Part shown: positions 23,048-24,727 of the stretch, piece by piece
How the letters are laid out: every line of letters starts with the position of its first letter
Position numbering within the stretch: position 1 is the first letter of the stretch
Source: CAJUPY01 sp051871275
GTDB lineage: Bacteria > Bacteroidota > Bacteroidia > Bacteroidales > Muribaculaceae
Direction: 5' to 3'
Assembly (NCBI GenBank): GCA_051871275.1
Contig: JBJECR010000150.1
Span: 1 to 24,727, forward strand
DNA length: 24,727 bases
Notes under the pieces: generated by a model
Seen by the model: only the letters and a program-made list of their open reading frames with translations
The model's database searches: none
Told to the model about the DNA's origin: nothing
Position numbers and translations under genes: made by a program

Positions 23048-23076
23048 AAAACAGGCGGGAAATTCCTGCCTGTTTT
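23048..23076. terminator. Bidirectional terminator between ATPase and starch-binding gene
   Basis: AAAACAGGC (23048-23056) pairs with GCCTGTTTT (23068-23076), 9 bp, with GGAA/TTCC adding inner pairing. On the plus strand T residues close the stem and a run of seven follows after ATG; on the minus strand seven T residues follow directly. The genes are convergent, so it serves both. Confidence 0.88.
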
Positions 23077-23132
23077 ATGTTTTTTTGCTTGCAGTTTGTG
23101 ATACTGCGAGCAATTATTTTTTGAATTGAGGA

Positions 23133-24413
23133 TTAGCGGATATACACTTTTTCTGCTTTGTTACCAACGCGTTTGATGTATAAGCCGTTTTCCGGATTAG
23201 CAATTTTTACACCTTGGAGATTGAAATATTCCGGTGCTACTTCTGCATCTTGTGCAATGGATTCAATGCCGGTGGTTTTGATTGAATTTACTTTGTATTT
23301 TGATGCGTCATCTTTATCAGAAGAAATCTCAAATGTGCTGGAATATTTTACATCTTTAACATCAACTGTTTGTCTTTGATTATTTCCATTCTCAGAGAAT
23401 ATGAGATTTATATTCGTGTATTTTGCATCAAATGTGTAAACCAAGAATGTAATACCGTCTTCAACAACTTCGCCTTGGAAATTACCACCCGGCCACGCAG
23501 CTGTAATATTTTTATCACCTTCACTTGTTTTAACCCAAGCATATATATAGTTTACAGTGAATGGAGCATCTTTCTTAACATAAACAGTGATGCCGGCACT
23601 GACAGTAAAGTCAAGTGAAGCAACTTCAGAGTCTTGGAAATTCTCCTTTACTGCAATTGCCTTGATAGTGCAGTCTGATTTTTGTTCAAATGGAGCGGTG
23701 TATTCAAAGCTGTTTGTTTGAGTTGGATTTTCACCATCAAGAGAGTAATAAATAGTTGCGCCCTCTGTTGCTGTAGTGATAGTTACAAAGTTGCCGTTTT
23801 GGCTGATTTCCGGAGTTGCAACCACTAATTCTGCAAATTCGCAAGATTGAGAAGCAACTTCTGATGTTGGGAAACCCTCTCTGACAGCGATAGCTTTTAC
23901 AGTGCAATTTTCTGCGATTTTAAGTCCTTCACTATAAGTTTCAGAAGATGCAGACGGTTCAGTATCATCTGTAGTATAGTAAATTGTAGCGTATTCATCT
24001 GCACAAGTGATAGTGACTACGTTATCTGTGCAAGAAATTACAGGTGTAGCCATTTGAAGGCTTACAACCTCGTAATTGTTATCGCTTTCAACTTTATATG
24101 CTTTTGATTCAGTGATTCCTTCAATATTAGCTGTTTTTTTTGAATCATTACCGCCATTAAAAATGACATTAACAGGGTTTATGCCATCAGCAAAAGTGTA
24201 ATAATAGTACGTTACACCGTTAATGCTTGTTTTATCATCATCTGTAAATGCTCTTCCCGGCCAATTATCAAATACATTAGTTTGACCGTGCCATGCCCAA
24301 AGGTAAGTGGTTTCATACGGAGTGTTTACATAAACAGTAATAGGATCTGCTTTAGCAGCGAGAGACGTCATAATTGCTGCTACAAAAACTAAAAGAGATA
24401 AAAATTTTTTCAT
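23133..24413 (-). CDS. Secreted starch-binding protein with chitobiase-like repeats and T9SS-type tail
   Basis: 426 residues with signal peptide (1-22, LLVFVAAIMTSLAAKA). Two starch-binding-module (CBM26-like) units flank the centre: about 24-115 (ITVYVNTPYETTYLWAWHGQ, NVFDNWPGRAF) and 275-375 (ITVYVKKDAPFTVNYIYAWV, ITAAWPGGNF), each with the Trp/Tyr residues expected for stacking on glucose rings. Between them are two chitobiase/hexosaminidase C-terminal-like domains (about 117-195 and 196-272; ATIYYTTDDTEPS, ATIYYSLDGENPT, both with CTIKAIAV/CTVKAIAV). The end resembles a T9SS sorting domain (YFNLQGVKIANPENGLYIKR). No hydrolase domain is present, so it probably binds starch or related glucans at the cell surface. 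Its promoter and leader are unusual (24447-24704). Confidence 0.87.
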   Translation of the reverse strand: MKKFLSLLVFVAAIMTSLAAKADPITVYVNTPYETTYLWAWHGQTNVFDNWPGRAFTDDDKTSINGVTYYYYTFADGINPVNVIFNGGNDSKKTANIEGITESKAYKVESDNNYEVVSLQMATPVISCTDNVVTITCADEYATIYYTTDDTEPSASSETYSEGLKIAENCTVKAIAVREGFPTSEVASQSCEFAELVVATPEISQNGNFVTITTATEGATIYYSLDGENPTQTNSFEYTAPFEQKSDCTIKAIAVKENFQDSEVASLDFTVSAGITVYVKKDAPFTVNYIYAWVKTSEGDKNITAAWPGGNFQGEVVEDGITFLVYTFDAKYTNINLIFSENGNNQRQTVDVKDVKYSSTFEISSDKDDASKYKVNSIKTTGIESIAQDAEVAPEYFNLQGVKIANPENGLYIKRVGNKAEKVYIR

Positions 24414-24446
24414 ATTATTTTAATTTTAAAGATTGATTATTCAGTT

Positions 24447-24482
24447 AAAAAATCCCGTCTGCGATTCACATCCCGGACGGGA
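24447..24482 (-). terminator. Terminator-like hairpin in the leader of the starch-binding gene
   Basis: Minus-strand TCCCGTC (24476-24482) pairs with GACGGGA (24453-24459) across 16 nt, then six T residues (24447-24452). It lies 34 nt before the ATG and downstream of the only promoter found, so it either ends a separate small transcript or works as an attenuator. Confidence 0.75.
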
Positions 24483-24558
24483 CGATACTATACATTATAT
24501 TTAATTGCCTTGCAGAGCCTTTCATGAATGCTCCGCAAAGTTTGCCTTTACGTTTCAT
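24466..24558 (-). CDS. Possible 30-residue leader peptide
   Basis: An ATG at 24558 opens a 30-codon frame that ends TGA at 24466, inside the loop of the terminator hairpin. The peptide begins MKRKGKLCGAF, continues MKGSARQLNIMYSIVPSGM, and is basic at the start with one Cys. Stop-in-terminator placement is what a translated attenuator would look like, but the same bases form a 10-bp hairpin, so codon-level evidence is weak. There is no clear ribosome-binding site. Treat as tentative. Confidence 0.3.
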   Translation of the reverse strand: MKRKGKLCGAFMKGSARQLNIMYSIVPSGM

Positions 24559-24671
24559 TGGTTTTTAGTTTTTTGGTAAAACTGAAATTATATTAATTAA
24601 AAATATGTTGTGTGCGATAGTAATAACCTTATTATTATGCTATTAATCTCTACTTTATTGATAAATCGCTA

Positions 24672-24704
24672 CAAAATTATATATATATATATATATATAT
24701 GCAA
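24672..24704 (-). promoter_or_regulatory. Promoter of starch-binding gene/leader with dinucleotide-repeat spacer
   Basis: Minus-strand TTG (24702-24704), then a 22-nt spacer made of C plus alternating AT, then TAATTTTG (24672-24679). The other well-formed promoters in this window have spacers of 19-20 nt, so the present length looks 1-2 nt too long; loss of one TA would make it 20. Confidence 0.55.
24678..24700. repeat. (TA)11 dinucleotide tract
   Basis: Twenty-three uninterrupted alternating T/A bases, the only such tract in the window. It covers the promoter spacer and the first two bases of the -7 element. Confidence 0.97.
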
Positions 24705-24727
24705 GTTTGTTAATAGTCTTTAACTAA

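Larger units (their letters stand above)
24447..24665 (-). ncRNA. Candidate leader RNA or small RNA
   Basis: From the predicted start near 24665 to the terminator at 24447 the minus strand has a ~220-nt transcript unit. A strong hairpin lies in it: CTTTGCGGAGC (24530-24540) pairs with GCTCTGCAAG (24509-24518), ten pairs including one G-T, one bulged T and an 11-nt loop; the terminator hairpin follows. I do not recognise it as a known riboswitch or RNA family. A conserved structure and a short ORF overlap, so RNA and peptide explanations compete. This covers most of the 314-nt stretch from 24414 to the window end, which has no conventional gene. Confidence 0.45.

Overview
The window looks like a chromosomal segment from a member of the Bacteroidales (phylum Bacteroidota). 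Three kinds of evidence point there. Nearly every gene start is preceded by the Bacteroidota promoter pattern TTG-N19/20-TAnnTTTG rather than by -35/-10 boxes. Three secreted proteins end in C-terminal domains resembling type IX secretion (T9SS) sorting signals. The families present (PCMD-domain protein, starch-binding module protein, DUF4143 ATPase, FdtA/FdtB sugar genes, small secreted proteins behind an ECF sigma factor) are typical of that order. I cannot name a species.

Layout. 1-61: 5' part of a tRNA-Arg(ACG) on the minus strand, cut by the window edge. 217-1631: operon of an ECF sigma factor, a one-pass membrane protein (candidate anti-sigma factor) and a Spy/CpxP-like periplasmic protein, ending in a two-hairpin 3' region. 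1909-3702: long-chain acyl-CoA ligase with a structured leader. 3801-6771: a tiny T9SS-type protein coupled to a calcium P-type ATPase. 6843-9695: four genes with ATGA overlaps for a dTDP-3-amino-3,6-dideoxyhexose (rfbA, two FdtA/QdtA-like ketoisomerases, FdtB-like aminotransferase). 9822-10865 (minus): ilvC. 10998-14129 (minus): a 1043-residue secreted adhesin-like protein. 14257-18291: TerB/J-domain membrane protein, thyA, Na+/solute symporter and WYL regulator, closely spaced on the plus strand. 18500-18571: initiator tRNA-fMet. 18621-20743 (minus): lactonase-family lipoprotein and PCMD-domain protein. 20914-21444: SpoU-type RNA methyltransferase. 21681-23039: DUF4143 ATPase. 23133-24413 (minus): secreted starch-binding protein with a long leader.

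Most genes are ordinary housekeeping or surface functions. The unusual material is between genes. (1) Three arrays of a 9-bp repeat (palindrome TAGCTA plus a 3-nt AT-rich spacer) lie just downstream of plus-strand gene ends at about 9.7, 18.3 and 21.5 kb. (2) Three tandem 33-bp units, each with an imperfect inverted repeat, abut the promoter of the DUF4143 ATPase. (3) A (TA)11 tract forms the spacer between the -33 and -7 elements of the apparent promoter of the starch-binding protein; the spacer is 22 nt, whereas the better promoters here have 19-20, which suggests a slippage-controlled (phase-variable) promoter. (4) Between that promoter and the gene lies a leader of about 220 nt with a 10-bp hairpin, a possible 30-codon ORF and an intrinsic-terminator-like hairpin, so it could be an attenuator or a separate small RNA.

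No insertion sequence, prophage, CRISPR array or known defence system was seen.
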